Positions 8,344-16,252 are shown, counted from the stretch's first letter. The stretch: 64,000 nt of DNA from UBA10329 sp964500205 (GCA_964500205.1 CAZCNS010000009.1:106362-170361), one strand, 5' to 3'. Made by a program: numbers and translations. Notes: generated by a model from the sequence alone, not told the origin.

Positions 8344-9095
8344 GCGGTCGGTTTCATTGCCACCATGATGAGTCTCTCCGAGGTTTCCGGATCAAATGCA
8401 TTCAGGTCATAATCACCGAACACCTCAATGACCGAAAAGCCCGCATGGTTGAAATACCCCTCGAAATCGTCAAAGCTCAGTGCATCCACCTCTTCCTGAA
8501 AAAAGTGTTGCTCGGACCCGTCAATCACAGCGATCTCCTTGGTAATGATGTTGTCGACAAGACGTCTTTGGATATTGAACCTTATGCCATCGCGCTCTAC
8601 AGTGTCCTCCGCCACCATTTCCTTGAGCGTTCTGACACTGTTCAGGAAGTCAATAACGAAAAAACCTCCGGGCTTCAGTGCGTCCATCACAGCTTTGATG
8701 GTCAGCAGATCGTCCTCGGAGCTGTGGAAATAGCCGAAACTGGTGAAGAGATTGAGCACGGCATCAAGATCGCGCACCGGAAACGGCTGCCTCATGTCGT
8801 GAATATGGAATTGGAGTCCGGTGTGCTGGGCCGCGCTCGCCTCTGAGATGCTCTCCTCTGAGATGTCGATGCCCACCACCTCGAATCCGAGCCTGTGCAG
8901 CTCTATGGAGTGTCTTCCCCTCCCACATGCAAGGTCCAATACCCTGTCACCTTCTTTCAGGTTGAGGTGTCGCGTAATGTTGGCGATGAAAAGGCGGGCT
9001 TCGTCCGTGTCACGGTTGCTGTAGAGCAGCTTGTAATATGGCGAGCCGAACCAACCTTTGAACCACGATGTGCCGTCTGAGCTCGTTCGTTGCAT
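8340..9095 (-). CDS. Class I SAM-dependent methyltransferase
   Basis: A 251-residue soluble methyltransferase. The SAM-binding motif I 'VLDLACGRGRHSIEL' lies at about residues 54-68, followed by 'FEVVGIDISEESI' (motif II acidic residue) and 'LDAVLNLFTSFGYF' (motif IV). The N-terminus 'WFKGWFGSPYYKLLYSNRDTDEA' is common among Bacteroidota members of this uncharacterised family. It is the first gene of an operon with the ZIP transporter. The substrate is unknown and a link to metal uptake is only positional. A perfect -7 box lies 7 nt upstream of the ATG. Confidence 0.85.
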   Translation of the reverse strand: MQRTSSDGTSWFKGWFGSPYYKLLYSNRDTDEARLFIANITRHLNLKEGDRVLDLACGRGRHSIELHRLGFEVVGIDISEESISEASAAQHTGLQFHIHDMRQPFPVRDLDAVLNLFTSFGYFHSSEDDLLTIKAVMDALKPGGFFVIDFLNSVRTLKEMVAEDTVERDGIRFNIQRRLVDNIITKEIAVIDGSEQHFFQEEVDALSFDDFEGYFNHAGFSVIEVFGDYDLNAFDPETSERLIMVAMKPTA

Positions 9096-9102
9096 GGGGC
9101 GG

Positions 9103-9110
9103 CAAACTTA
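9103..9110 (-). promoter_or_regulatory. -7 promoter box of methyltransferase-ZIP operon (TAAGTTTG)
   Basis: Perfect TAnnTTTG on the minus strand, 7 nt before the ATG at 9095. Confidence 0.55.
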
Positions 9111-9235
9111 CGCCACGCATTGTCCTTGCTTCGATAAAGTACTCATTTGATGCCCGTCAAAAATTCATTGAAGGTGTTAGTAGCGCTTTAACTCCTTAGT
9201 TTTGACACGGAATTAGAATTTCACCTCAGCTTGAC

Positions 9236-9243
9236 CATCTTTG
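9236..9243 (+). promoter_or_regulatory. Possible -7 box of siaB-siaC (CATCTTTG)
   Basis: CATCTTTG matches TAnnTTTG at 7 of 8 positions. It overlaps the in-frame TTG at 9241, making that codon an unlikely start. Confidence 0.35.
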
Positions 9244-9288
9244 CAGCATCTGCTCTTTAGCAAGCAGATCATGCTTTCCGCATTGGGA

Positions 9289-9843
9289 ATGAAAGAACTG
9301 GACATCTACGGCCTTTACAACAAGATGGAGAACGATAACGTTCTCCTGTCTTTCAAGGGAGACATAACGTCCGACCTCACCGCCTCTGTTCTGCACATCA
9401 TTGAGCAGCGGCTCATTGAGATGAATGAGAATCCAAAACTGCGCAAGAAGGTGTACAATGTGATGGTAGAGTGCCTTCAGAACCTTTATCATCATATTGA
9501 CGAGCTGCCGAGGGTGCGTCAAGAGGAAGCCTCCAAGCGAGCTGCGATCTTCATGGTCGGGATGAATGCTGGGGGCTACACCATCACCACTGGCAATTAC
9601 ATCGACTCAACAAGGGTCGATGGTTTTGCTGGAAGACTGGACCGCATCAATTCCATGACCCCAGACGAATTGAAGGCTTTCTACAAGGAAATCCTCAACA
9701 ATGACGAACGCTCCGACAAGGGTGGGGGAGGACTGGGAATGATCGATATTGCCAGGAAAACAGGTAAGAAGCTGAATTATGACTTCATACCAGTAGACGA
9801 TAAGCTATCATTCTTCAGTCTGAATATCAGCATTGAGAGCTAA
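9289..9843 (+). CDS. SiaB-family protein kinase (DUF6272)
   Basis: A 184-residue protein of the SiaB family, HATPase-like kinases that phosphorylate the partner protein SiaC in a partner-switching pathway. 'NVLLSFKGDITSDLTASVLHIIEQRL' is the N-terminal family signature, 'KKVYNVMVECLQNLYHH' contains the E/N ATP-binding helix and 'KGGGGLGMIDIARKTG' the G-rich lid. The ATG at 9289 gives the start MKELDIYGLYNKM seen in homologues; an ATG at 9271 would add six residues. It sits 35 nt upstream of the siaC homologue, so the pair is probably an operon. No SiaA phosphatase or SiaD diguanylate cyclase gene is adjacent. Confidence 0.85.
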   Translation: MKELDIYGLYNKMENDNVLLSFKGDITSDLTASVLHIIEQRLIEMNENPKLRKKVYNVMVECLQNLYHHIDELPRVRQEEASKRAAIFMVGMNAGGYTITTGNYIDSTRVDGFAGRLDRINSMTPDELKAFYKEILNNDERSDKGGGGLGMIDIARKTGKKLNYDFIPVDDKLSFFSLNISIES

Positions 9844-9878
9844 CACGAACAGAACATACCTGACTAAACGCCATAGAA

Positions 9879-10259
9879 ATGGAAGCGATTGTAATTGAAG
9901 GAACACCCAAAACACCTAAGGTACATTTTGATGCTCAAGGAGGAACTATGTTGCTGAAAGGGCGTTCCATACCAGAGAACAGCATCGAGTTCTACCGCCC
10001 GTTGGTGGACTGGCTCGAGGCGTATTCAGCTGCCCCCAAAGGCAAGACGGTCTGTGATATTCAGCTCGAGTATTTCAATACCAGCTCAAGCAAATGCCTG
10101 CTCGACCTGTTCAAGAAAATGGAGCAGATGAGCAACAGTGGCAACGACATCGTTATCAACTGGTACTACGAGGAGGATGACGAAGACATGCTGGAGGCCG
10201 GTGAGGACTACCAGAGTATCATCAACGTGCCATTTAAGATGATAGAAGTTCAGGACTGA
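9879..10259 (+). CDS. SiaC-family regulatory phosphoprotein (DUF1987)
   Basis: A 126-residue SiaC-like protein, the substrate of SiaB-type kinases; in Pseudomonas aeruginosa unphosphorylated SiaC activates a diguanylate cyclase. The family core 'SIEFYRPLVDWLEAY' and 'DIQLEYFNTSSSKCLLDLF' is clear, and the threonine in FNTSSSK falls at residue 68, the position of the known phosphosite T68. 'DIVINWYYEEDDEDMLEAGEDYQ' is the conserved acidic C-terminal part. It lies immediately downstream of the kinase gene. The output partner in this organism is not encoded nearby. Confidence 0.88.
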   Translation: MEAIVIEGTPKTPKVHFDAQGGTMLLKGRSIPENSIEFYRPLVDWLEAYSAAPKGKTVCDIQLEYFNTSSSKCLLDLFKKMEQMSNSGNDIVINWYYEEDDEDMLEAGEDYQSIINVPFKMIEVQD

Positions 10260-10282
10260 CGGCCTTCAGGCCTGAGAGTGCA

Positions 10283-11446
10283 TCAGAGCGATGCCTTGGC
10301 GATCTCTCTCGCCTCGGCATCGCTTTTCACATAGTCCTCATACGTTGGCTGCTGTACGAATGTGGCCTTGGCCATACTGTCGGCTATGAGGTCTGACATA
10401 GCGAGGAAGCCGATGCGGTCGTGCAGGAACGCGTCCACTGCCACCTCATTGGCAGCGTTGAGGATGCACGCCATGTTGCCGCCTTTCCTGAGTGCTTCGA
10501 AGGCGAGCGCAAGGTTGCGGAATGTCTCCTTGTCGGGCTGCTCGAAAGTAAGACTCGGATAGTTGAGGAAATCGAACCGTGGAAAATCACTTTTGAGTCT
10601 GTCCGGGTATCCTATGGCAAATTGAATGGGCAGTTTCATATCCGGCAGCCCCATCTGAGCCTTCATGCTGCCGTCCTCGAACTGCACGATGCTGTGAACG
10701 ATGCTCTGAGGGTGTACTATCACATCGATCTGCTCCGTTTTCAGGGCAAAGAGCCATTTGGCCTCTATGACCTCCAGCCCCTTGTTCATCATGCTGGCGC
10801 TATCGATGGTGATCTTGGCACCCATGTCCCAGTTGGGATGCTTGAGGGCCTGTGCCTTGGTAACTGTCGTAAGCTGCTCGCGGGTCATCCCCCTGAAGGG
10901 GCCGCCCGATGCGGTGAGGTAGATCTTCTCGATGGGATTGTGAAACTCACCCACAAGACACTGGAAGATAGCGGAGTGCTCGCTGTCCACCGGGTAGATG
11001 TTCACGCCTTTTTCTTGCGCCAGTCGGGTAACAATGTCTCCGGCCACAACCAACGTCTCTTTGTTGGCAAGAGCAATGTGCTTGCCCGCTTTGATGGCAG
11101 CCATGGTGGGCCGCAATCCTGCATAGCCCACGAGTGCGGTCAGTACGATGTCGATCTCTTCCATCTCCACCACCTGCGAGAGTGCGTCATCACCTGCATA
11201 GACCTTGATCCCCTCATCGAATAGTGCATCTCTCACTTTCGCGTAATGTGCCTCATTGCCTATGACCACCGCGTTGGGGCGGAATCTCAGGGATTGTTCG
11301 ATGAGAAGGTCGGCACTGTTCTGGGCTGTAAGCACTTCGAGCTCAAAACGGTCGGGGTTGGCCTCGAGGACCTCAAGGGCCTGTGTGCCTATGGAGCCAG
11401 TAGAGCCAAGGATGGCAATGTGCCTCTTGTGGGTGTTGTCGGTCAT
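10283..11446 (-). CDS. dxr: 1-deoxy-D-xylulose 5-phosphate reductoisomerase
   Basis: A 387-residue cytoplasmic enzyme that converts DXP to 2-C-methyl-D-erythritol 4-phosphate with NADPH, the first committed step of the MEP isoprenoid pathway. The NADPH motif 'ILGSTGSIGTQAL' is near the N-terminus; 'ANKETLVVAG', 'DSEHSAIFQCL' (metal ligands) and 'SGGPFRG' follow. The ATG at 11479 would place the first codons in front of the -7 box at 11462-11469, so the ATG at 11446 (MTDNTHKRHIAILG) is preferred. The gene is monocistronic here and not adjacent to rseP. Confidence 0.95.
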   Translation of the reverse strand: MTDNTHKRHIAILGSTGSIGTQALEVLEANPDRFELEVLTAQNSADLLIEQSLRFRPNAVVIGNEAHYAKVRDALFDEGIKVYAGDDALSQVVEMEEIDIVLTALVGYAGLRPTMAAIKAGKHIALANKETLVVAGDIVTRLAQEKGVNIYPVDSEHSAIFQCLVGEFHNPIEKIYLTASGGPFRGMTREQLTTVTKAQALKHPNWDMGAKITIDSASMMNKGLEVIEAKWLFALKTEQIDVIVHPQSIVHSIVQFEDGSMKAQMGLPDMKLPIQFAIGYPDRLKSDFPRFDFLNYPSLTFEQPDKETFRNLALAFEALRKGGNMACILNAANEVAVDAFLHDRIGFLAMSDLIADSMAKATFVQQPTYEDYVKSDAEAREIAKASL

Positions 11447-11461
11447 GGTCGTATTGGGCAG

Positions 11462-11469
11462 CAAAGGTA
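11462..11469 (-). promoter_or_regulatory. -7 promoter box of dxr (TACCTTTG)
   Basis: Perfect TAnnTTTG on the minus strand, 15 nt before the chosen start. It lies inside the longer reading from 11479, ruling that start out. Confidence 0.55.
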
Positions 11470-11515
11470 TCCCAAGCATGCGGCAGGCCGTTTTGTTCGA
11501 TTTTTCAGGAGTTTA

Positions 11516-11539
11516 ACACATTCATCGTAATTTTGCGAT
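11516..11539 (+). promoter_or_regulatory. ArsR operator overlapping the arsR -7 box
   Basis: A 16-mer (ACACATTCATCGTAAT, 11516-11531) recurs exactly at 11885-11900. Each copy begins a palindrome ATCG-N8-CGAT. Here the 8-nt spacer is TAATTTTG (11528-11535), a perfect -7 promoter box, so a repressor dimer on the palindrome would cover the core promoter. The arsR ATG follows 4 nt after the palindrome. Confidence 0.65.
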
Positions 11540-11543
11540 TGAA

Positions 11544-11870
11544 ATGGGACTCACCAAAACAGAACGATTTACCGCAGAGCAGAACCGAATGGCGGAGCTT
11601 GCCAAGGCACTCGGCCATCCCGCCAGAATCACCATCCTACAATTTCTCGCCAAACAACAGAACTGCATCTGTGGCAGTATTGTGGAAGAGGTAGGTCTGG
11701 CGCAGGCCACTGTATCCCAGCACCTGAAAGCGTTGAAGGAGGCGGGAATGATCACCGGCACCATTGAAGGCACCAGCATCTGCTATTGCTTGAACCCGAG
11801 AGGAATCGAGGAGATGCGCCAATTGCTGAACGGGCTGTTGCAGGAATGTTGTACCCCTTCGTGCTGCTGA
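11544..11870 (+). CDS. arsR: ArsR-family metalloregulator
   Basis: A 108-residue winged-helix repressor of the ArsR/SmtB family, released from DNA by As(III) or another thiophilic metalloid. The recognition region 'GLAQATVSQHLKALKEAGMI' is typical. Cysteines occur in 'QQNCICGSI' before the recognition helix and in the C-terminal CCTPSCC tail, giving candidate metalloid ligands. It heads the arsenic operon and probably represses itself and the downstream genes through the two palindromes at 11516-11539 and 11885-11908. Confidence 0.93.
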   Translation: MGLTKTERFTAEQNRMAELAKALGHPARITILQFLAKQQNCICGSIVEEVGLAQATVSQHLKALKEAGMITGTIEGTSICYCLNPRGIEEMRQLLNGLLQECCTPSCC

Positions 11871-11884
11871 GAAAAAAAATTTCC

Positions 11885-11908
11885 ACACATTCATCGTAAT
11901 AAACCGAT
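11885..11908 (+). promoter_or_regulatory. Second ArsR operator copy before the arsI-like gene
   Basis: The exact 16-mer ACACATTCATCGTAAT followed by the palindrome ATCG-TAATAAAC-CGAT (11893-11908), 26 nt before the ATG at 11934. The spacer is not a -7 box here, so it may regulate a weaker promoter or act as a roadblock. Confidence 0.55.
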
Positions 11909-11933
11909 TATCGTTAACCAAAACCAAATCATC

Positions 11934-12434
11934 ATGAATATCCCATCATTCCCCCGCATGCACGTCAGTCTTTACGTGGCCGATATCAACAGGACGGTCA
12001 AGTTCTACGAGACCTTCTTTGGTCAAACGGCTGAGAAGGTGAAGCCCGGCTATGCCAAGTTTCACCTCAGCGAACCATCGCTCATCATCTCTTTCGTGGA
12101 GAACAAAAACGAGGTAGCACCGCTGTTCGGTCATCTCGGTTTTCAGGTAGAAACGGGAGCCGAGCTGGAACAGCGCTTGGATGCTGCCAAGGCCGCAGGA
12201 TTGGTGATGCTCGAAGAGAAGGGCACCAACTGCTGCTATGCCACGCAAGACAAGTTCTGGGTGAGCGACCCGGACGGCTACCGCTGGGAGGTTTATCATT
12301 TCCATGAGGATGTGGAATGGAACGACCCTCATTACCAGACAGAGGCCGAGACGTGTTGCTCGCCTGCGATGGTAACTGCTCCCGAACCCGCCAAGGAAGA
12401 GAGCCGCTGTGCGCCAGGTGGCGGATGTTGCTAA
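11934..12434 (+). CDS. ArsI/CadI-family VOC metalloenzyme
   Basis: A 166-residue vicinal-oxygen-chelate protein of the ArsI/CadI family. ArsI members are Fe(II)-dependent C-As lyases that demethylate methylarsenite; CadI members are cadmium-induced. The first VOC half begins 'MHVSLYVADINRTVKFYETFFG', and the second contains the family hallmark 'GTNCCYATQDKFWVSDPDGYRWEVY' with vicinal cysteines and the metal-ligand glutamate. The tail is rich in Cys (ETCCSP, CAPGGGCC). Its place between arsR and an arsC-like gene favours an arsenic role. Sequence alone does not prove lyase activity. Confidence 0.88.
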   Translation: MNIPSFPRMHVSLYVADINRTVKFYETFFGQTAEKVKPGYAKFHLSEPSLIISFVENKNEVAPLFGHLGFQVETGAELEQRLDAAKAAGLVMLEEKGTNCCYATQDKFWVSDPDGYRWEVYHFHEDVEWNDPHYQTEAETCCSPAMVTAPEPAKEESRCAPGGGCC

Positions 12435-12437
12435 AGC

Positions 12438-12481
12438 CTCCTGACCCTTGTCCCTCGTCTCACGCCCCTCGTCCCTTTCCC
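12438..12481 (+). repeat. Pyrimidine-rich degenerate intergenic repeat
   Basis: A stretch built of CCCT(C/T)GTC-like units, with CTCGTCTCACG in its centre, fills the whole gap between the arsI-like and arsC-like genes. Closely similar text occurs at 25914-26032 as an inverted pair. No promoter or start is visible in it. Confidence 0.5.
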
Positions 12482-13111
12482 ATGAATCTCCAACCGTTCC
12501 TCTCCCAATCCCCCCTCATCCCGCCCCATCGTGTGGAAAAACTCAATGCCCTTGCGGCCCTTGCCAAAAAGGAACTGGCAGAGAAAGGCGCGCTTCGGAT
12601 GAATTTCATCTGCACCCACAACTCGCGCAGGAGCCACATTGCACAGCTATGGGCGTGGGCGGCAGCGGAACATTTCGGGGTCGGGCCGTTCGAGAGCTAT
12701 TCGGGCGGTGTGGAGGTGACGGCCTTCAACCCACGAGCGGTGGCGGCCATGCGCAGGGCGGGATTCATCATCGGAGATGCGGAAGGCGTCAACCCGCGCC
12801 ATCCTGTCCGCGTGGAGGAGAATGGCCCTGGTATCGAATGCTGGTCGAAGACCTATGATGACCCCGCCAATCCGATCAAGGATTTCATCGCGGTGATGGT
12901 CTGCACCGATGCCGAACAGAACTGCCCGTTCGTGGCGGGCGCATCGAACCGTTTCTCCCTTTCCTTTGAAGACCCCAAGGAATCGGATGGCACACCGCAA
13001 GAGATTGAGACCTACGATGCTCGCGTGGCGGAGATTGGGAGGGAGATGGTTTTTCTATTTGAGCAGATCAGAGTTTCAGCTGATAAGGTTCTCAGTCACC
13101 CGCAACCCTGA
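12482..13111 (+). CDS. Arsenate reductase-like low-MW protein tyrosine phosphatase
   Basis: A 209-residue protein of the low-molecular-weight phosphatase fold. The catalytic P-loop CxxxxxR is visible in 'FICTHNSRRSHIAQLWA' (about residues 43-59). Further features are 'YSGGVEVTAFNPRAVAAMRRAGF' and 'FIAVMVCTDAEQNCPFV', with Cys residues that could relay electrons after arsenate reduction. It lies between the arsI-like and acr3 genes, supporting arsenate reduction. The ATG at 12482 follows the intergenic repeat; a longer upstream reading has no family similarity. The last codons and the stop lie inside the palindromic repeat at 13104-13136. Confidence 0.85.
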   Translation: MNLQPFLSQSPLIPPHRVEKLNALAALAKKELAEKGALRMNFICTHNSRRSHIAQLWAWAAAEHFGVGPFESYSGGVEVTAFNPRAVAAMRRAGFIIGDAEGVNPRHPVRVEENGPGIECWSKTYDDPANPIKDFIAVMVCTDAEQNCPFVAGASNRFSLSFEDPKESDGTPQEIETYDARVAEIGREMVFLFEQIRVSADKVLSHPQP

Positions 13112-13136
13112 CAGGGTTCTGAACCCTGTCAGGGTT
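13104..13136. repeat. Palindromic AACCCTGACAGGGTT element
   Basis: AACCCTGACAGGGTT, then CTG, then AACCCTGTCAGGGTT: two near-palindromes in tandem, able to form a long hairpin. The first copy supplies the last codons and TGA of the preceding phosphatase gene. It resembles dispersed intergenic palindromes of Bacteroidota and may act as a processing or termination signal. Confidence 0.6.
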
Positions 13137-13182
13137 CGAGCAACGATTTTCCATTTTCGATTCCCCCATTTTCTTCAGAACA

Positions 13183-14211
13183 ATGAAAGAAACCTCCCCA
13201 CTCGGCTTTTTTGAACGTTATCTCACCCTCTGGGTCGCGCTGTGCATCGCGGGCGGTGTGGGCCTCGGTGTATTGTTCGGTGCGCAGATGCAGGTACTCA
13301 GCGACCTCAACCTGTTCGGCATCAACCTGCCCATCACCATTCTTGTATGGCTGATGATATTCCCGATGATGCTGCAAGTTGACCTTTCGAAGGTGGGTGA
13401 GATCGGCCGTCAGCCGAAGGGAATACTTCTGACACTGGTCGTCAACTGGCTCATCAAACCGTTCAGCATGGCTTTCATCGCGTGGCTGTTCTTTAGCAAA
13501 GTGTTTGCCGCATGGCTTACACCCGAACAGGCCGAGCAGTACCTCGCGGGTGCCATCCTGTTGGGCGTTGCGCCCTGCACGGCCATGGTGTTCGTGTGGA
13601 GCTACCTTACCAAGGGTAATCCGTTGTACACGTTGGTGCAGGTGAGCATCAACGACCTAATCATTCTCATCGCGTTCATCCCGCTGGTGGGGCTGCTGCT
13701 GGGCGTGAGCGGGGTGGAGATCCCGTACGGCACGCTGGTCACATCGGTGATGCTGTTCGTGGCCGTGCCGCTGCTGGCGGGCTATCTGGTGCGGAAGTCG
13801 CTGCTGGCCAGCAAGGGGCAGGGGTGGTTCGAGAGTAAATTGCTGCCAGCGTTCAAGCCCGTGTCCATTATCGCGCTGCTCACCACGCTTCTGCTGCTCT
13901 TTGCGTTTCAGGGCGAGACCATCATCAACCAGCCGCTTGTGATCCTGCTCATCGCGGTGCCGCTAACCATCCAGACCTACCTGATCTTCTTCGTGGCATG
14001 GGGCGCTGGCAGGTGGCTCAAGCTGCCGCACAACGTCTGCGCCCCAGCGAGCATGATCGGGGCCAGCAACTTCTTCGAGCTGGCTGTGGCTGTTGCCATA
14101 GCGCTGTTCGGGCTTCACTCAGGTGCGGCCCTCGCCACGGTGGTCGGGGTGCTCATCGAGGTGCCAGTGATGCTGAGCCTAGTGGCGTTGGCGAACAGGT
14201 GGAGGTATTGA
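13183..14211 (+). CDS. acr3: ACR3-family arsenite efflux permease
   Basis: A 342-residue inner-membrane arsenite carrier with about ten TM helices, belonging to the ACR3 branch of the bile/arsenite/riboflavin transporter superfamily. The conserved TM4 cysteine is in 'GVAPCTAMVFVWSYLTKGNP', and 'APASMIGASNFFELAVAVAIALFG' is the family's second signature. It extrudes As(III) produced by the upstream reductase. It is the last gene of arsR-arsI-arsC-acr3; the 71-nt gap before it contains the palindromic element. Confidence 0.95.
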   Translation: MKETSPLGFFERYLTLWVALCIAGGVGLGVLFGAQMQVLSDLNLFGINLPITILVWLMIFPMMLQVDLSKVGEIGRQPKGILLTLVVNWLIKPFSMAFIAWLFFSKVFAAWLTPEQAEQYLAGAILLGVAPCTAMVFVWSYLTKGNPLYTLVQVSINDLIILIAFIPLVGLLLGVSGVEIPYGTLVTSVMLFVAVPLLAGYLVRKSLLASKGQGWFESKLLPAFKPVSIIALLTTLLLLFAFQGETIINQPLVILLIAVPLTIQTYLIFFVAWGAGRWLKLPHNVCAPASMIGASNFFELAVAVAIALFGLHSGAALATVVGVLIEVPVMLSLVALANRWRY

Positions 14212-14314
14212 CAAGGGATTGAACTGACAAGTATCATAGGTCTATGTGACCCTTGTAAGTTTCCGGGAACAAGCTTCACTTGAAAATTGCGCACTGAACC
14301 AACATTCAACTTCC

Positions 14315-15556
14315 ATGTCAAATTTCAAGCAGATTCTAATACCTGCGCTTGCTATTGTTACGTTCTCCGCGGGCTGCGACAGGACAAGGTCGTTCGACTT
14401 CACAGGCAAAGCGCAGAAAGGGCCACTCTTGGTCGGGGCCAACGTGACCGTGAACGAACTCAACAGCAGTTTTGAACAGACGGGCGGATCGTTCACATCG
14501 AGCATTGCCTCGGATGACGGTTCATTTGGCCTGAACAGCGTTGAACTTGAGACGGATTATGCGCTGGTGACAGTGAACGGGGCATATTTCGATGAGCTCA
14601 GCGGACAGATTTCTGCCAACCCCATCAACCTTCAGGCACTGGCAGACTTATCCGGACGCTCTACGGTGAACGTGAATACCTTGACGCATGTGATTCGCTC
14701 ACGTATGGAGGCCTTGGTATCTGACATGAGTTTCGAGCAGGCCAGCAGGCAGGCGCAGGATGAACTGATAGCTGTTTTTTTTGGTGAGAGTGAACAGCTG
14801 GGCGCAGACTTTGACCAGTTGGACATATCGAATGTAGGCGATGATAATGGTGCCTTGCTTGCCTTCTCCCTGCTGATGATGCGCGACACCGTTTCTTCCA
14901 CTGCCACATTGGTAGAACTCCTCACACGACTTCGCACCGATTTCGGTGAGAATGGTGAATTGAACAATTCGGAACTGTTAGACCAGATTCGCGAGAATGC
15001 CGCGCTCTTGAACGAGGAAATCATCAGAAACAATCTTGAGGCACGATACCTGCAGATCGGGCAGACGGCCGTGATTCCAGACTTTGAGAAGTATCTCGGC
15101 AAGTTTCAACTTCAGAACGCAGAGACGATTCTGACCGAGCCAGTTTATCCTCCCGTGATTCAGCCAGAGACATGGTCGAGTACTGTGAATCTGCTCGATA
15201 AGTCACTCGTAGAATTGAGCAGGTCTGCATTTTACAGCGAGCATAACAGCAACGGACCGTGCATTGCCGCGTTCACTCCCGTGGGGCAGAAATTGACCGT
15301 CAAGTTGAAAGGAGAGGGCATCTCTTACAAACTGCTGCTGCCAATGGCCTACCCTCCTGTGCCAGGTCCCCACAATGGAGGCTTTATTTTTGAGAGCAAT
15401 ACAATGGATGAGTTGACTTTTTCATCTCAACGGCAGAATGTGTTGATGACCTATGTATTTGACAACGTAGGGGTTAATTATGATATTGAGGTGGAGTATT
15501 ACGAGAATGGCAGTTTAGTCCCAACCTTTGTGAAGACCATCAGCGTCATTCCGTGA
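14315..15556 (+). CDS. Uncharacterised lipoprotein
   Basis: A 413-residue protein not recognised beyond its localisation. It starts MSNFKQILIPALAIVTFSAGC, a signal peptide ending with a lipobox-like SAG-C, so it is probably a membrane-anchored lipoprotein. Early residues 'FTGKAQKGPLLVGANVTVNEL' and 'DDGSFGLNSVELETDYALVTVNGAYFDELSG' resemble a carboxypeptidase-regulatory-like beta-sandwich, followed by a helical middle and a beta-rich C-terminal domain ('TVKLKGEGISYKLLLPMAY'). There is no T9SS domain. A longer frame from 14246 lacks a signal peptide. It appears monocistronic. Confidence 0.7.
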   Translation: MSNFKQILIPALAIVTFSAGCDRTRSFDFTGKAQKGPLLVGANVTVNELNSSFEQTGGSFTSSIASDDGSFGLNSVELETDYALVTVNGAYFDELSGQISANPINLQALADLSGRSTVNVNTLTHVIRSRMEALVSDMSFEQASRQAQDELIAVFFGESEQLGADFDQLDISNVGDDNGALLAFSLLMMRDTVSSTATLVELLTRLRTDFGENGELNNSELLDQIRENAALLNEEIIRNNLEARYLQIGQTAVIPDFEKYLGKFQLQNAETILTEPVYPPVIQPETWSSTVNLLDKSLVELSRSAFYSEHNSNGPCIAAFTPVGQKLTVKLKGEGISYKLLLPMAYPPVPGPHNGGFIFESNTMDELTFSSQRQNVLMTYVFDNVGVNYDIEVEYYENGSLVPTFVKTISVIP

Positions 15557-15643
15557 TTTAAGCCTTTAGGGTTCAAATAGTCGAGTGGGCAGCTATCTCA
15601 GAAGTACCTGCCTACGTGTCTTGCACACCCCCCGATGATGTCG

Positions 15644-15651
15644 TAAAATTG
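15644..15651 (+). promoter_or_regulatory. -7 promoter box of apt (TAAAATTG)
   Basis: Seven of eight matches to TAnnTTTG, 18 nt before the apt ATG at 15670. It argues against an earlier in-frame GTG start at 15616. Confidence 0.4.
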
Positions 15652-15669
15652 CGCTCCTTAAGCAGCACC

Positions 15670-16197
15670 ATGCTGGAGCAACGCCTCAGACAAGCCATCC
15701 GCGATGTGCCCGACTTCCCCAAGCCGGGAATCCTTTTCAAGGACATCACACCTATCCTGCTCGACCATGTGCTGTGCAGCGATACGGCCGATGCCTTGGC
15801 AGCATCTGTGCGCGACCAGCAGCCTGATGTGGTGATCGGGGTCGAGAGCCGGGGGTTCTTCTTCGGCCTGATGATGGCCCAGCGGCTTGGAGTGCCTTTC
15901 GTGCCTGTGCGCAAGGCGGGCAAACTGCCCTACCAGACCGTTAGCCACGAGTATGAGCTGGAATACGGCACTGCCACCGTGGAGATGCACGTGGATGCGG
16001 TGAAGCCGGGCCAGCGCGTGCTCATCCATGACGACCTCCTCGCCACGGGCGGGACGGCCGCAGCGGCAGCCGAGCTTGTGAAACGGCAGGGCGGTATCGT
16101 GGCGGGATTCTCCTTCCTCGTGGCCCTCGACTTCCTCAATGGGGAAGATGCCTTGAAACCTTACGCTGACACGTTTGTCAGCCTTTTACATTATTGA
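15670..16197 (+). CDS. apt: Adenine phosphoribosyltransferase
   Basis: A 175-residue purine-salvage enzyme that makes AMP from adenine and PRPP in the cytoplasm. 'IRDVPDFPKPGILFKDITPILLD' is the adenine-binding N-terminus, 'GVESRGFFFG' is conserved, and the PRPP loop is 'VLIHDDLLATGGTAAAAAELV'. Starting at the ATG at 15670 (MLEQRLRQAIRD) matches the usual length. It is followed by an unrelated ATPase gene with its own promoter. Confidence 0.96.
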   Translation: MLEQRLRQAIRDVPDFPKPGILFKDITPILLDHVLCSDTADALAASVRDQQPDVVIGVESRGFFFGLMMAQRLGVPFVPVRKAGKLPYQTVSHEYELEYGTATVEMHVDAVKPGQRVLIHDDLLATGGTAAAAAELVKRQGGIVAGFSFLVALDFLNGEDALKPYADTFVSLLHY

Positions 16198-16238
16198 TTT
16201 TGTCGGGGAACGGCAGGCTTCCACCTTTGTCAATCTCC

Positions 16239-16246
16239 TACCTTTG
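16239..16246 (+). promoter_or_regulatory. -7 promoter box of the ATPase-TOPRIM gene (TACCTTTG)
   Basis: Perfect TAnnTTTG, 6 nt before the ATG at 16253, with a TTTG about 20 nt upstream. Transcription would start at or just beside the ATG. Confidence 0.6.
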
Positions 16247-16252
16247 AATGCC

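Noticed and set aside
11447..11479. Upstream ATG for dxr
   Set aside because: The codons overlap a perfect -7 box (11462-11469), so they are unlikely to be transcribed as coding sequence.
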